49,520 nt of DNA from Nephromyces sp. MM_2019 (GCA_015657535.1 JADHZB010001456.1:3287-52806); one strand, 5' to 3'. Positions 22,313-34,866 are shown, counted from the first letter of the stretch. The notes: generated from the sequence alone by a model not told the origin. Numbers and translations: made by a program.

Positions 22313-23984
22313 ACTAACCAGCTAATTTACTCTTCTATGCATAAAGCTTTGTGCGTACTCAGCCGTTTAAGTCCGCGCTGTTAGAAGTGATAAAGTTGGT
22401 TGCGATCTGTCCGTTAAGCATGTTCCTAGTATATATGACTGGGCAACTCGGGACCCAAAAAAGTTTTAGAAACGTTAAGCTGTACAAGACTAGCTCTGAA
22501 GCCGCTCTGAGCTTTCCCTGAGCACGAAGCTTCAAGCTGAGAATGCCTGTAGCCTATCCCATGCTAGATGGGCACATCAAGCTGAGCTGAAAGTCACGAA
22601 CTGACCTGCGCCTTCTACTGCGCCGTAGTCCGTGTAGGCGCCGCTGCAATCACCTGACCGATAATGAACTTCTCCTGAGATGAATCGTGACTCGTACCTC
22701 ATATTAGCAGCGTTGGTCTTTGATATAAAGGTGATAATTTGAGATAATCTCTCTTGCCAGAAAATGCATATTATGAGCTCCGAGAGGTGATTCTCCGCAT
22801 TCCAGAAGGCAGGGCTATATTGGTGCGTAATCCGCCATATTAGTATGTGGTTTCCAGCACCGAAAGCAAAATAAACACCATAGTCGTATGCTTTTATTTT
22901 GCTAGAGTAACTCGATAGTGCATATGCGGCCTTGAAGTTACCATAAGGAACCAGAAGGAAAAAAGAACGTTGCTATACATGGATGTCTATCTTTAAAGAA
23001 TATTCTCTAACCCTAGCACATGCTTCAATGATACTTGGCTTTTATTAAGGTAGGAAGCGACATACCCCATGAATTATTAGAACTACTACGAAGGGAGTAC
23101 ACCTTCCTGTATCACAGAGAAATATACCAAAAGATCCAAGGTCCCCAGATAGCATAAGGGAGCATATCAAGCAAGTGCGCGTTTGACCGTGCCTTTTTAG
23201 TTTCGTAATACGCTGAGGATAGAAAAAGTTACCGTAAGGTGCTGCATTTTCTAACGCGGGGGATGGAGAAGCAGGGCGTCGAAAGTATTCAGCAAACAGA
23301 ACACAAGCCTACAGCTGAGGAAATCGACAATATTTTCCATTCAGACCAGACTTCAAGCTGACTAACGTTTAGTTATGTCCGCATAAATATGGGAGTGCTA
23401 CATTTAAAGTTGATAATGCATAAGAAGCACATTCTCCCAGCGGTCTTGGTTATAGATATTGGTTTCAATTGTTTAAAAGCTGCGTCCGTAAGGAATAGTT
23501 CGGGGACACCTATCTACCCCGCTAGAATAAATAGGTAATTCGTATGTTTTTCATGGGGTATGCAGATCATTGTATGCATATGAGTCACCAATTTTTATTA
23601 GATAAACGAAAGCCAAATCTTGCCGAATTTAGTGCTCAGGCAATTGTCATATAAAAGTCGAATAAAAGTCCTAAAATAGAAATTGCAATAGAATCCAAAT
23701 TTAAGCATATCTTTATAATAGCATCCGATTGCTAGAATTTACGCATACGTTGAAAATATAAATAGCAGCTTTTCAATGCAAAAAAAAGTTTCTAATGAGC
23801 TCATACTCGTTAAAAAACTAGTGGACACTTACACTCACCATCTGGCTTACGTACTACTGCTGAGAGCGAGTGTGCCACACAATTTAAGCTCCAGTTTTTT
23901 TAAGGCATGCATCTGTTAGGCTCATTCTAATGAACCAGTATCTTGAAACAGAAATTTTTATAGAAAAAACTTGTAGCTTTGGTA
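22313..23984. other. No supported gene; GC-richer, stop-broken frames
   Basis: About 22340-22700 is visibly richer in G and C than the flanks. It has protein-like stretches broken by stops on the + strand, for example around 22360-22520. This could be a decayed gene or small exons I cannot resolve. From 22.7 to 23.9 kb I see only AT-rich sequence with short frames. Confidence 0.3.
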
Positions 23985-24200
23985 TTACATGAGGGAGCAA
24001 TATAGGTCTGTTGTAGTTTTTCGAGCCACGTCTAGTGGTTGTCTCCCACGAAAATAGAAGACACAGCACAGGGCAATAATCGTAGCGAAAAGGTCTGGAG
24101 CTACACCCGTAAGATAGTTCAATAAGAAGCAGTATAACCAGTGTGGACATGATACATTCGTCCTGGAGCATGGCTTTGAATTGGCGAGCAACGGAAACAA
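23985..24200 (-). CDS. Candidate minus-strand exon with a membrane segment
   Basis: The complement carries an open frame with a hydrophobic, possibly transmembrane stretch (LFATIIALCCVFYF) followed by a basic/polar tail (RGRQPLDVARKTTTDLY). A second frame over the same bases is also open, so strand and frame are not certain. It could be an upstream exon of the minus-strand segments near 22 kb. Confidence 0.25.
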   Translation of the reverse strand: MFPLLANSKPCSRTNVSCPHWLYCFLLNYLTGVAPDLFATIIALCCVFYFRGRQPLDVARKTTTDLYCSLM

Positions 24201-25027
24201 GCCCCCATAGTTGAGTACAAAATAAGAGCGATATTCATGAGCACAGCTGGTTAAATTTCGGTCTATTATTCAATAAGGAGAAAGCACCGGATCTAGAAGC
24301 ATATACACCCCAAATAGAATATCAAAGTGAGCAAGCTCGCTGGGATGGCCAAATAGCAAACACCAATCACATGAAAAAAAAAGACAATTTTTTTAAGCAT
24401 TGCTCGCTAAACCAGCTACCATCGACGGGAGGAAAAGCTTTAGACAGAAAAAAAATCAAAAAAATTTGAGAGTAACTCGGTAACTCAGGGGCTAAAGGAT
24501 TTAGAAGAAGGAAAAATGGAATGGCAACATAGCACAGGTAACTTTAACGGGCGCGTGGACTTATATTTTTTAAAGGATTTGGAAAGCTATGCTAAAAAAT
24601 CCTACAATTGCAAAAGCGTTGCTGCAAGCATATTTTTACTAAATAGCTGCCATTACACACTCGGAGATACCTACGACAGCGTAATCTAAGCCTTTGAATA
24701 AATCCAATCAGACATTCGAAATAGTGTATAAGGCACCTTCACATTAACGCCTTGGTTACACTCTGCAAAAGATATTACAAAGGGAAAACCAATGAGAAAG
24801 TTGGCTAGCAAGAAGCCAAAAGTATTGGTATTAGGCACCTTCTTAATATTCCTAATACCTTCACATATGCGTTAGGCTTATATTATAAAAGGATAGCAGA
24901 GTTTTTACCTGCGTATTACATCGATCGTATGCCCTAAAATATTTGCCGTATATATCTGCCTATAAATGCTTCTCTAATTCTGAAATTTTTCTAGTATTTA
25001 AGGCACAAAATAAATGCTCGTATAAAT

Positions 25028-26789
25028 ATGGGTACAGCTACCATGACAACTACTGATGAAAGCCTTGGAGAATCTGAAAAAAGAAAACCAAGTAGCAGAG
25101 AGTGGATGATTGAAGATTTCGAAGAAAATAATGAGCTAGAAAGTATTGAGAACAATATCACGCAGTTATCCCAACTAGTGAATAATGCTAATTTCAAGCC
25201 CTCTTCCTCAAATTTTGATATTTTACTGGAAAAGCAACCCATTGATAGCGGGGTCAAAGAGAAGCTCAGACAATACTTCCATGAAAAAGCACAGAAAACC
25301 GAAAAAGCGGAAGTTTCACCGCACAGTTCCTTAAAGGTTTGCTATGAAAGACTGAACGATGAAAACAAGCTGCTTCAAGAAACAGTCCAAAAACAACAAG
25401 GGCTTAAAGCAGAGCAATTGTATTCCAAAATGTAAGTTATCAAGAGGAATCAACAACGTGGTAAAATAGCTGAGAAGCATGGAATTCATTAGATTAGTAA
25501 CAGCATATTAATGGGAACTAGATGCCGAAATGCTCGAGTGAACTGCTTCAACTTGGGTAGTGATAAACTTACTGCCATGCTTCGTGCTACATCTACTGTA
25601 CCACCGCGTGATGGTAGTCAACCGTTAAAATACACCCATGTATCTCTCTAGCCTACCACATTTCATAGCAAGCGACATTTTCAACTCCTATGCCATAACT
25701 TCTGTAGCTCTAGTAAATCACCCTCTTCATGACAACGATACCATCACTATAGATATCTTTTTTGTGATTCGAGAAGAAATATATCGGGAGAAAACTTTTT
25801 CTCAAATAGGGAAAGAGTAACAATGTTCATGTAGTTTCCTCAAAGTAACTGAACTAGCATCCATTGTACCAAGAAAAATTGGTTACTTCATAAACGCAGA
25901 CTACCTTATTTTACGACCTCTGGAAAAAGCGCTCAGCAGCGCGGGAAAGAGATAAGAAAGTCAGTCCAGCACACTATTGAAAAACCTGCAGCTTCCCGAT
26001 ATCCGGTAAGCATAGCAAACTATTAAAATTAATGTAAAGCAATGCATGAAAAAGTCGCCTCCTAGTATCTTCAGCTTGTGCTACGATTGACTTTTTTGTT
26101 TCTACAGTCAATAGATAGCGAGGAGAAAGTGGTACTCTAATGCTATTTAAATATGCCATACCATGCTCAATTTTAATTAAAATTAAAAAATACCTTCACC
26201 CTAATACATCAACATGGACACGGTAGAACATGCTAATTGATTCTTAAAGCTAGCACATAAAAACTTAATCCAAGTTATGAAATGGTACACCGGAAAACTG
26301 CCAGCCAAAACCATGCTTTTCATGCTTTTTCAGGAGTTTCCAGTTTTCGACGTATTTAAATCCTTTCAACAAGAAATGCCAGTTACCGTCAGGAGAAATA
26401 GTGATCAGCCGCCAAGATGGACATCTAGGAAAAACACGAAAAATGAACTTAACTGGAGGGCGGAAGCTCATCGAGAAAGTAACAATGAAATTCACCACCA
26501 CAAACAGGTACAATACGTATCGAATCGATTGCAAGTTCAGGCAATACCACGAAATCAGGATTCAGCTAGACTGGACCTTCCTTCTGTAAAAGCAGACATC
26601 AAGCATGTCAAAGCTGCGGAGATATTAGCCGACAAATATAGAGAGCATTTCTGCGCGTACTATACCCCCAATAGTGGCTACGAAATACGATTTATGCGCA
26701 AAATAAATGAGACCATGGACCACGTGAAAGTTGCTACTGGATTAAGGCATGCTTCTAACCCGCTGGGAGGGAGGGAAACATCCTTATGA
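25028..26789 (+). CDS. Unknown multi-exon protein with coiled-coil N-terminal exon
   Basis: Exon 1 (25028-25431) starts at ATG and ends at a perfect gtaagt donor in phase 2. It encodes an acidic, helical protein (IEDFEENNELESIENNI, then RLNDENKLLQETVQKQQ, probably coiled coil). Exon 2 (25652-25816, LPHFIASDIFNSYAI through DTITIDIFFVIREEIY) and exon 3 (25900-26005, gtaagc donor, SGKSAQQRGKEIRKSVQH) keep phase 2|2, 2|2 and 0. Exon 4 starts at 26250 after cttaaag in phase 0 and runs as a 180-codon frame to a stop at 26789. It includes LADKYREHFCAYYTPNSGY. Introns are 220, 83 and 244 bp, shorter than in CLU. The 3' end and family are unknown. Confidence 0.5.
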
Positions 26790-26803
26790 AAGTAAGCACA
26801 TAG

Positions 26804-27033
26804 CTGCAGTTCAAAGTTTAGGCATAGCAGCATTATATGGTGTAAAGAAGAGCGAAAAAAAAGCCCTATCCTTCCTTTCATATTTCCTTAAGTTGGGAGT
26901 AATTCTATTAGCAAAAAACGCGCTATCAGTCATTCGAAAAACGAGAGAGAATAGCTTGGAGAACAAGAATATTGTCACATTGCTCTCTGATTATAACTCA
27001 AAAAGGCTTGTCGTAGGAGTTTTACCAAGAAAA
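26804..27033 (+). CDS. Probable downstream exon of the 25-27 kb gene
   Basis: Between a cacatag acceptor and a gtatgt donor the + frame reads GIAALYGVKKSEKKALSFL and then KNALSVIRKTRENSLENKN, a basic helical segment of 76 codons. It begins in phase 1 and ends in phase 0. I could not find a phase-1 donor in the preceding 26250-26789 frame that keeps all its good coding sequence, so the join is unresolved. The minus strand also has a strong polypyrimidine acceptor nearby (tttccctccctcccag, ending near 26762), which keeps the opposite orientation possible. Confidence 0.35.
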
Positions 27034-27489
27034 GTATGTTTTTTGCTATGTATTCAGGACCGAAAGCACAAATATCCGCAGCAAAAAGTAAATAAAAGGT
27101 GCTTGCAGCTTAGATCTGTAGAAATTATATAAGAAAAGAAGAAATGAACAATACCGCACATACCCCTGAATTGTGACAGCCACTATCGTGTGAGCCGCAT
27201 GATATGGCGTAGCAAAGCATGACTTGCTTCGGGAATGCACAAAACACGCATAGAAGATATATCCTCGTTATAAATGTCTTTAGTATGTATTCTGTTTTCT
27301 AATGACTTTTTCAATTCATTCTCTATCATATTGGATGCAGAATAATGTTTTAAATACGCTAGCATCAGGGAGACATCCCATCTCGCCTCCTCCTTCATTA
27401 ACTAGGTAGTTTCCTATATAGACCCTTATATCACAAAAAAGTCAAAATGGGAAGTAGCAGTACTATAAAATGTGACTTGATCCTCTCGT

Positions 27490-27798
27490 GTGCATTTGAA
27501 CGCAACGAATACCGTAGAATCACGCCTCACGTTTATGTATGAAATTAGATTTGCATCCATTCATGTTTTAAATCGCCTTTCGTTGAATCTTATAAAAAAC
27601 CATGCAAAGACCTCTCTAAAAGAAAACTTAGCCCAGAGGGGAATTCGCTATAAAGGCGCCCACCATCATTTAAGGAGAATAATAAAAAGTCTGGAAATAT
27701 TCATCACCAAAAGTTTCGAAGCTATCCATTATCTATGGAGTAGATTATCCTTCGGAGCGATGCTCGTAAAAGGATGTCAGATGAGCAAAGCCGAGTAA
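27490..27798 (+). CDS. Candidate + strand coding segment, unknown
   Basis: The open frame of 102 codons is basic and helical (LSLNLIKNHAKTSLKENLA, IIKSLEIFITKSFEAIHYL). It could be a further exon of the gene starting at 25028. Exon limits are not clear; a gtaaaa donor lies near 27768. A second short frame overlaps from 27774 to 27965. Confidence 0.3.
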   Translation: MHLNATNTVESRLTFMYEIRFASIHVLNRLSLNLIKNHAKTSLKENLAQRGIRYKGAHHHLRRIIKSLEIFITKSFEAIHYLWSRLSFGAMLVKGCQMSKAE

Positions 27799-27965
27799 CC
27801 GCCAGTAAATTGACTTTACTACATAGTCACTTAACAGAAGAATCTTTGCACGTATTGTTGACACGCACTGAAATACTTTGCGCCTTAAAGCATTCGTGCA
27901 TATCTGTCCCTATTTTCTTCGAGATCGATAACACAGCTCATGCTCCTAGACATACCAACTCTTGA

Positions 27966-28754
27966 TTTTCATAAGCAAACGCACAAGCCATTCAAATTCC
28001 AGAAGGCCACTTCTTTCAGTATAGTACTAGAAAACTTCAACAATGGCACGAGTGATACGCCCAAAAGGCCTCCGTAAAAACTACATAGTGAATCAAAGCA
28101 CCGTTTTTTCGCTTTTCATCGTCTCATTTCAATTGAATACATCTTAGTTTCAGTGCAAGCAGGATGTTGCTTGTTTTAATAACCTTTGCTCAGTCAAGTA
28201 ATTTTTGACTTCCAGATTTGAACTTCTCTTGGCGAGCGCGCATAATTTTTTCACTTAGTTTTCCCCTTCTGAAGGTAAAACAAAATGTTTAACTGGAACG
28301 AAATGACAAGAAAACCGTACACTAAAATTAATTGACGAAAAGAGCTGATACTTGAGCAATCGGAAAAGGTCATAAGTTACACGAGAAAAGTTCAACACTT
28401 TTGCTTAAAGATTTGGTCAATTGAATCCGTATACCATAGTCAAGGCTCAGGGTTTCATTTGGTAAGAGGAAAAAATTGTCTTTTTTATGAAGCAATACAC
28501 GTTAATGAACGCTGAGAGCTCTATTTTGATTTAATAAGGAGAAATGTGCTGCCTGTATTTACCGGCGAAAATAATAAGCGTAGTAGTTGGCTGGATTTCG
28601 GGCATTCTCAGAGCTGCTAATTTATTGCCTGGTTGAGAATTTTTTTCTTACGCTGAAATGTGTAGATTAGCAAGAGCATGCTATTTAATGTGAAAGCAAA
28701 TTCAAATGCCACATGATTCCATTGACTTTATTATAAAAGCTGAAATCAACTACA
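27966..28754. other. No supported gene
   Basis: AT-rich interval. A 31-codon + frame at about 28542-28637 has a hydrophobic core (IISVVVGWISGIL) but is too short to call. Otherwise nothing is visible. Confidence 0.3.
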
Positions 28755-29298
28755 TTAGCCAGCTAATCCTCCAAAAGCCCAATTAAAACTATCTGGATAA
28801 TTTAAGCGTTCATCCTGGTAAGTAGTGGGCTGAAGTTCGATTAGAACGAAGGCATATAGAACTGAAAGAACATACCCCACTGTGGGCGCCACTAATTTAA
28901 CGCAAAATAGCCAAAGGTAACCTGCGAAGGCCACAAACATTTATTAGAATCTTAAAATATCCTCTACACAAAATTCAAATTGAGCCACCTGCCTTGCGGC
29001 ACCTGCAAATCAACACGTTTGCATACCGCAGGAATCTCTCAGCTAATCAGTTCTGTACATTCGATACAACTTTGGCCGATCTGTAACACCAGATAAGAAA
29101 TCCGCATTTCGTTGAAAAAAAGTGTGCGTTTTAAAGTAATTGCTAGTAACTTTCAGTTAAATGAGGCTGCTTAGCTAGAAGTATGGCACCTAATAGCGAG
29201 GGTGGACTTATTCACCAATATGAATATATCAGAAAACTCTCTAAGTGCCAATAAGACTATCGCACAACCAAAAACTGCTACTCTAGCAGGGATCAGTT
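28755..29298 (-). CDS. Membrane-protein exons resembling the C-terminus of SLC6 (NSS) transporters
   Basis: Two minus-strand exons are visible. The upstream one (29298-29216, aag acceptor, gtgaat donor) encodes a transmembrane-like run ARVAVFGCAIVLLALREF. The downstream one begins at 28921 after ccttcgcag and reads YLWLFCVKLVAPTVGYVL, then LQPTTYQDERLNYPDSFNW, then stop at 28755. W-x-(F/W)-C-x-K...P, about 15 hydrophobic residues, then PxTYxxxxxxYPxxxxWxxG fits the TM11-TM12 link of neurotransmitter:sodium symporters. Phases (0 against 1) require an exon between them that I did not find. The roughly 2.4 kb before NMNAT seems too small for the other membrane spans. A decayed or partial gene is possible. 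Confidence 0.33.
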
Positions 29299-29302
29299 CT
29301 TT

Positions 29303-31684
29303 GAAAATTGTTTAGTGTCAAGGCTAGTAACTAAAAAAGCCTAAATTCGTAATGATATCTCGCCAGTTGTAAATTAGGTTAAAATAGATGCAGATGGCCC
29401 AAGGCTATCCTGTAATAAGCGTTAGAATTGGGAAACCGATCATTTAATCTGATATATCGTAAAATTATCCATGGTCTGGATTGCTGCGAAAAGCTAGAAA
29501 ATTCGATAGTCCTGCGTAATAAGGCATGCGGTGGTCGGTAAAGTATGCACTTCAACAAAGCAGCAGAGCGTCCAAGTTCGTGGCTTCTCAAGTGTATAAA
29601 AGCAAACAAAACAAAATATCTTTTACAAAGCTACTAAAAGCGTATTCATCCCTTAAAACTATCCCTGTCGAGTTGAAGAATATCCAGCAGGATTTTTAAG
29701 TGAAGCCTGCAATAAGCAAGCCGGTAAACCACTAAGAATTAGGAACATTGAGAGAATCTGTAAACAAGTTATAATTCGCTTATCGCTAAATAAAAAAAAA
29801 GCTTTAAATTAGATTAATAAGGTTTAATGAGGATGCAAAAATTAACAACGATCATCTTAGCACAATTATTTCCATTGTAACTAGCCAGTAATAGCATGCT
29901 AGGGCCAATATGAATTTTCACTAGTATATACGTATACTACAAAGTTTACAACCAAACGGAATGCCTAAAATTTGAAGACGGCAGCAAACGAGCTAGTTTT
30001 TCATTAATTTAGAAAATTCCCTTGCATAAGGCCAGCATGGAAATTCACAAAAAATTAGCTAAGATGGCAAAAATGGTCCGCCATACAATGCGCTATAACC
30101 AGTGATATCAATGGTAAGTATGTTGAGAAAAAACTCGCCTATTCTTGTGCTTAGCTTTTAGCGTCACAGCTGGTTATACTTATAGCTAGAATATTGGTTA
30201 AAAATTCGTGGCAAAAAAAACAAGTCTTAAGTATACTGAGGCAATAAAGCTTGTGAAGGCATCTTGTATATTTCTGCTTGTCCATGCCAGTTAAAGCTAA
30301 TCGCTTAAGCTGCATGAATTGAGGGCCAAGGACAACTATCAGGCCAAGTAAGACTCGTGAGTTTCCCGGAGGAGCCGACACTTCCTCAAAAGCAAAAATT
30401 TTTTCCCTAACTAAAGCCGATTATTGGCATTAAAATTCGTTCTGTCCTCAAACGCGCGATATAAGCACTCGAAGAGTATGCAGGAATTCAAAAAAAGGCA
30501 AGAAGGGACAGACTAGTCCTCATTGAAATAAATTTTCACTTTTACAAATGTGATGCCAAATTATGCGATAATTCTTGACATTATTTTTCATTTCTCACTT
30601 CTTTTCAACTGCTGCTTGCACCGAAGGCAATAAAAACTCGTCCAACAGACTAATGATTAATCATATACAAGTTTATTCTAGAAAAGCAATAGAACCCTCT
30701 ATGATTAGGTCGCTGCATGGTAATTCCAAATAAATTGCCTTTAATCCATGCTTTCATAGAACTACCAAATTACACCAGTAAATGTTGCCCAGCAAAAATC
30801 CTTTGATGATTCCCAAAGTTGAACTTAGAGATAGTACTAGGGCGCCTTCTCTATACTTCAGAGTATATCGGGGGAAGCAAAAAAGCTGAGCAGTTCTTCT
30901 TAGTACTTTCAAGGGTGACGAAGAGTAAAAAAAACTCGTACACAACGTTGGCGACAAGTTTCCAAGTAAAAAGTAAACGGGAGGACCAATTATTTGCCAA
31001 AATTTTCAAGAAGCCCATAATAACCATTTTCTTGTATATAATCGATTACGGAGTTGGGCAAGAGTCCCTGTACAGCTCTCTGCAGGGACGAAGGGTAAGT
31101 ACAAGTTTAGAATCCATATTGGTAATTGCAATGAAAAACAAACACCGAATTAACAGAAAGTGATAGTTTTTATGCAGTTCTAAAGCATACAGTCAGCCTA
31201 TGAAGATTAAAACACCTAGTTGGGGGCAAGATATATCATTAATAGAAGATAAAATAGTGGAAGAAATTATATAATTTATGGATACGATAAGACTGATTAC
31301 TCCAAACTCCAAGCACACTTGAATTTGCGTTTAGGGATGACTAATCATTCTCTTAAAATGGCGTCGACCATAAGGGGAATATTGAAACGGTTTAATTTTG
31401 GTATAAAAAGATGCCCTGCCAAAATGAAGCTTATGCATGCAATATCTTCGTTATCAGATAACTAATTAGTACTTCTATTGGCATTTAAAGTAGTTATTTT
31501 TCTCCTAATTTTCTTTGCAACATTAATACTGCTTCATCTCCATGAATCATCATACTAGGAATTTGTATGCGCGCAAGAAAATTTACGATAAAAGCACAGC
31601 TATAGATGGAAAATAAATCACCAAGAAGTAGAAGCATCTATTTTTAGGGTAAAACAAAAAGCAGTATTTTAGCGCATGCACGGT
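29303..31684. other. Short frames only, including a 114-codon + frame
   Basis: No gene can be supported. Noted items are a + frame at 30819-31163 (LYTSEYIGGSKKAEQFFLVL; lysine-rich) and minus frames at 30381-30151 and 29609-29379 with some protein-like composition. Any of these could be exons of the membrane protein downstream or of an unseen gene. Confidence 0.25.
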
Positions 31685-34600
31685 TTAAGTCAAAATAAAG
31701 TAATGCAGCGTCTTGGGAGTAAACAAAATGGTATCCAATTGAGTTGAAGAAAAAAATTCGCACACCTTAGCATACGCAGGCAAGTTTGAAATATCACGAA
31801 AGTGCAGCGAAAAAAAGAGTGGTATATGAAATTTTAAGAGTTAGAGTGTAGAAATAAAGACAGGAAAAGTTAGATTAACATGCTAATGGGAGGTTTAACC
31901 TAATGAAAAAAGGGTATAAATAAGTTGGAAAAAAGAATGAAATAATCTGTAGAAAACTTCAGAGGCTTATAAGAGCAGGTCAACTCATATTCGCTCCATG
32001 AGAGGATAAAAATTACCCCACTACTAATATATTGTCTAGATTTAGTCAACCGATGCCTATCCGAAACGAATTGGATCAGCGAAAATGTGAATGTGAATTT
32101 CTAGGATTATACAAAACTCAACAAATAATAACATTTTCAACCCCAAAAGAAGAAAATTTACCCTCAAAGCAAGGAACTTTTCCTAAGGTTACCAAATTTG
32201 CTATTACGTTAGTAAGTAGCTATAAAGGCAGAACCTGAAACTCGAGGGTTCACTTTTGTCTCAGCGTTTGATACACTGCTTGTGTAATACAAAAATAGCC
32301 AATCAAAATTTGGAAGCAAAATAATTTGATGACGTGAGTAAGAAATTCAGTCTTCAAGGCTTACCACGTCTTTTTTACTCTGAAAAATATTCCTTACTGC
32401 GGTAGAGGAAATATTAGAGCTTAGCATAGGAGCGAAATGTGTATTTAAAGCTTCTTCTACGTCTATCCACTGTAAAAAAGAATTCAAAAAAGCTAAGTCC
32501 AAAGGATATCCCGGTCTTCTTATCACTAAAAATTTTTCTCTTTTACTGAGCTCTTCAAAGTTTTCCCTGATCGAAGTAGGAAAAGTAATCGATTACACAC
32601 TTTCTTTTCATCTTTGAACGACGAAGCAAGAGATATATTCTGGGTTCCACTTAAAATTAAAAAAAAAACTGCTCAGTCAAGTAGCTCAAATAACAGAAAG
32701 AATATCGACATAATGGTGGGAGGCTTCGAGCAACAGCCACGAGGGAAAAATGTGGCGTAAAATGAACCTAAAAAGGTAGCAAAACAGGGATTTTCGTGAG
32801 AAAATGAAAGCACGCTGGTTTTTTCAAAATCGCCAAAGGTATGCTTTACACTTAAAGCTTGAATATCACTCGATTTCTTGAAAATGGTAGAGTTTTTCAA
32901 TAATATTCTAAAAGGAGCACGCAAAAAAACCTAACTTCTTTGATTACCTGCTTCTCAACTCCTTATTAAATTTTTTTTAAGTACGGGTTGGTATTTCACT
33001 TTTTTTAGACATAAGACTAAAAAACTTAGTCCTAATTTTTTACTAGTTCATCACCATGGCACTCAAAACAAAATATATGGAAAAAGTCATGTTTTATAAA
33101 AGTAATATAATTTGAAATACCATCCATACTTCAATCAGTTTGCATAGGCATACCAGAAAAAAAAAGTATAATTTGGCAATAAAACTATCGGAAAAAGCAG
33201 AGAACAGCAACAGCAACAACAACGCAGGATTAGACAGAGTTCAGATGATTTCATCAAAAAAATTATCGTTTGTTGTAGGGGACGCAAAACTTACCAAATT
33301 GTGTGCATCGACCTGGCACACACATCAGAGCCAAGAATTATACGGAAATCTTTTTGGGGGTAGGTATTTCGGTAGATATCAAGCAAGTCGCAGGTAGGTA
33401 TAAATCGATCAGCTAAAGCTTCAGTACCCATAACCTGCAAGCAAAATCTTAAAACCCTTAGCATAAAAAAGTTAACCTTAGTCAACAGGAGACTGTAAAA
33501 TCAACTTTGAAGCCAGATATCAATGAATATCTCATAATGATGAAGTCATGATCTGTTCACAAGTCTCGACCTAGAGAGGATTTAAAGTGAATAATACTAC
33601 AAAGCTTTCTTTCAAAGCGAAGAATAATGGTGATATTTAGCTGCGAACATCTGGCGAACTTGAAAAACAGTGCAATTGACTAACACAAATAGTACAAAAA
33701 CCTTAGACTGCAAGCAGCCCTTTGATATTTCCATACTGCAAAAAAAAAGGAAATATTAAAAGAAAATGGCAGGACTTCTTTATCCGCTTAGCAGGGCAAG
33801 CGAAAAGCTTGCTATCTACTCAAAAGTCTAGATACAGAACTTGAGTATCGATTTTAGAAGCATCTATTTCCGTCCTGGTCATTGTAATCATGATTCACAC
33901 AGAGCTAGTTTTCACAATTTGGAAGAATCAATAAGCTGTAAAATGTAGCAATATTTCCTACTAATTGTATTATTTCTAAAATCAAAGGCTAAAGCAAATT
34001 TATCAAACAATTTTAATATATTTAAAAGATTTTTTACGCATCAAATTTCGAGTTTGCGTAGTTTTGGTTAAGTTGCAAATCTCAAAAATGTTTTTGTCCA
34101 TAAAATCATAATCTTCAGATAAAGGACGATTTATAGTGATTCAGAATGTGTCTTGCTTTTGAGTTTATTATTTCTTATTAATTGATAATATTTAAAATGA
34201 GCAAAGTTTAAGTTAAAATTTTATCAAAAATCAAACTGAACAATGGTAGGCCATCCTAGTGGCCATTACCATAAGAGCAATTTGATCAAGTGTTGTCAAA
34301 AAAGTATCTTCTCTGTAGAGGGGATCTAAAAATCAAGGAGAAAATGAGAACACAACAGAAAACAGCGTTACCTTGTAAGCTAAACTTCAAGGAGGAGGCA
34401 TATTAATTCATAATACGAGCATCATTTACATAGAATAAAAGAAGTTGGAGTAACAAAGCAAAAACTGGCCACATGTTGTCCGCAGTCATTCATTAACATC
34501 CCAACGAACCTGAACACGTTTATCCTTGGAAAAAGTACTTTCAATCGCAAGCTGGCACATTTTATACCGACTTCTTGCGGGTGTTACATTTCTCTTATCA

Positions 34601-34723
34601 CTACGATTATCACCACAAGGAACGAACCATACTTCATCAACAATACTCCCTGCCAATAGCTGCGAAGCAACAATTAGATGACCCTGTGTTATCGGGTCAA
34701 AGGAACCTCCATAGATGCCAACC
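31685..34723 (-). CDS. NMNAT: Nicotinamide/nicotinate mononucleotide adenylyltransferase, NadD type
   Basis: The enzyme joins NMN or NaMN with ATP to make NAD or NaAD. Exons on the complement are 34723-34510, 33434-33295, 32566-32365 and 31765-31685 (TAA). Junction phases are 0, 2 and 0, and the exons sum to 211 codons, the usual NadD size. Exon a holds the nucleotidyltransferase motif YGGSFDPITQGHL (GxFxPxHxxH type, with QGHL supplying the histidine) and VDEVWFVPCGDN. Exon b holds FRIILGSDVC (the FIIGaD motif). Exon c holds WENFEELSKREKFLVIRRPG and the C-terminal SSNISSTAVRN (ISSTxIR). Exon d holds FTPKTLHYF (P..v..YI). The family, strand and introns are secure. The first few residues are not. 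Loss of the phase-2 acceptor would leave an upstream extension (see the separate entry). Confidence 0.88.
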
Positions 34724-34866
34724 CTGGCACCCAACACATTAAGAGGTTTTATATATTCTGAATGTACGCATACACACGCTACACTTCTTAGCTTCACACC
34801 GTAAAACTCCACCAATACACACATACACACCAGTACACACGCAGATATACGCACGCGCAGATACAC
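34724..34866 (-). other. Possible NMNAT N-terminal extension or 5' leader in a GT-rich tract
   Basis: The NMNAT frame is open upstream to an ATG at 34866, adding 48 residues rich in Val, Cys and Arg that come from a CA/GT-rich stretch. NadD proteins normally begin a few residues before YGGSFDP. A ggtgccag acceptor at 34724 (phase 2) would remove this extension, requiring a small first exon further upstream that I could not locate. A plastid or mitochondrial presequence is a less likely alternative. Confidence 0.4.

Noticed and set aside
25504..25639. In-frame segment after exon 1 of the 25-kb gene
   Set aside because: It cannot reach the next exon in phase; skipping it restores phase. Kept only as a possible alternative exon.
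32673..33120. Additional NMNAT exons between 33295 and 32566
   Set aside because: Short protein-like frames (for example CHGDELVK near 33050) did not fit phase; exon 33295 to 32566 joins directly to give the conserved W-E-N-F-E-E-L.
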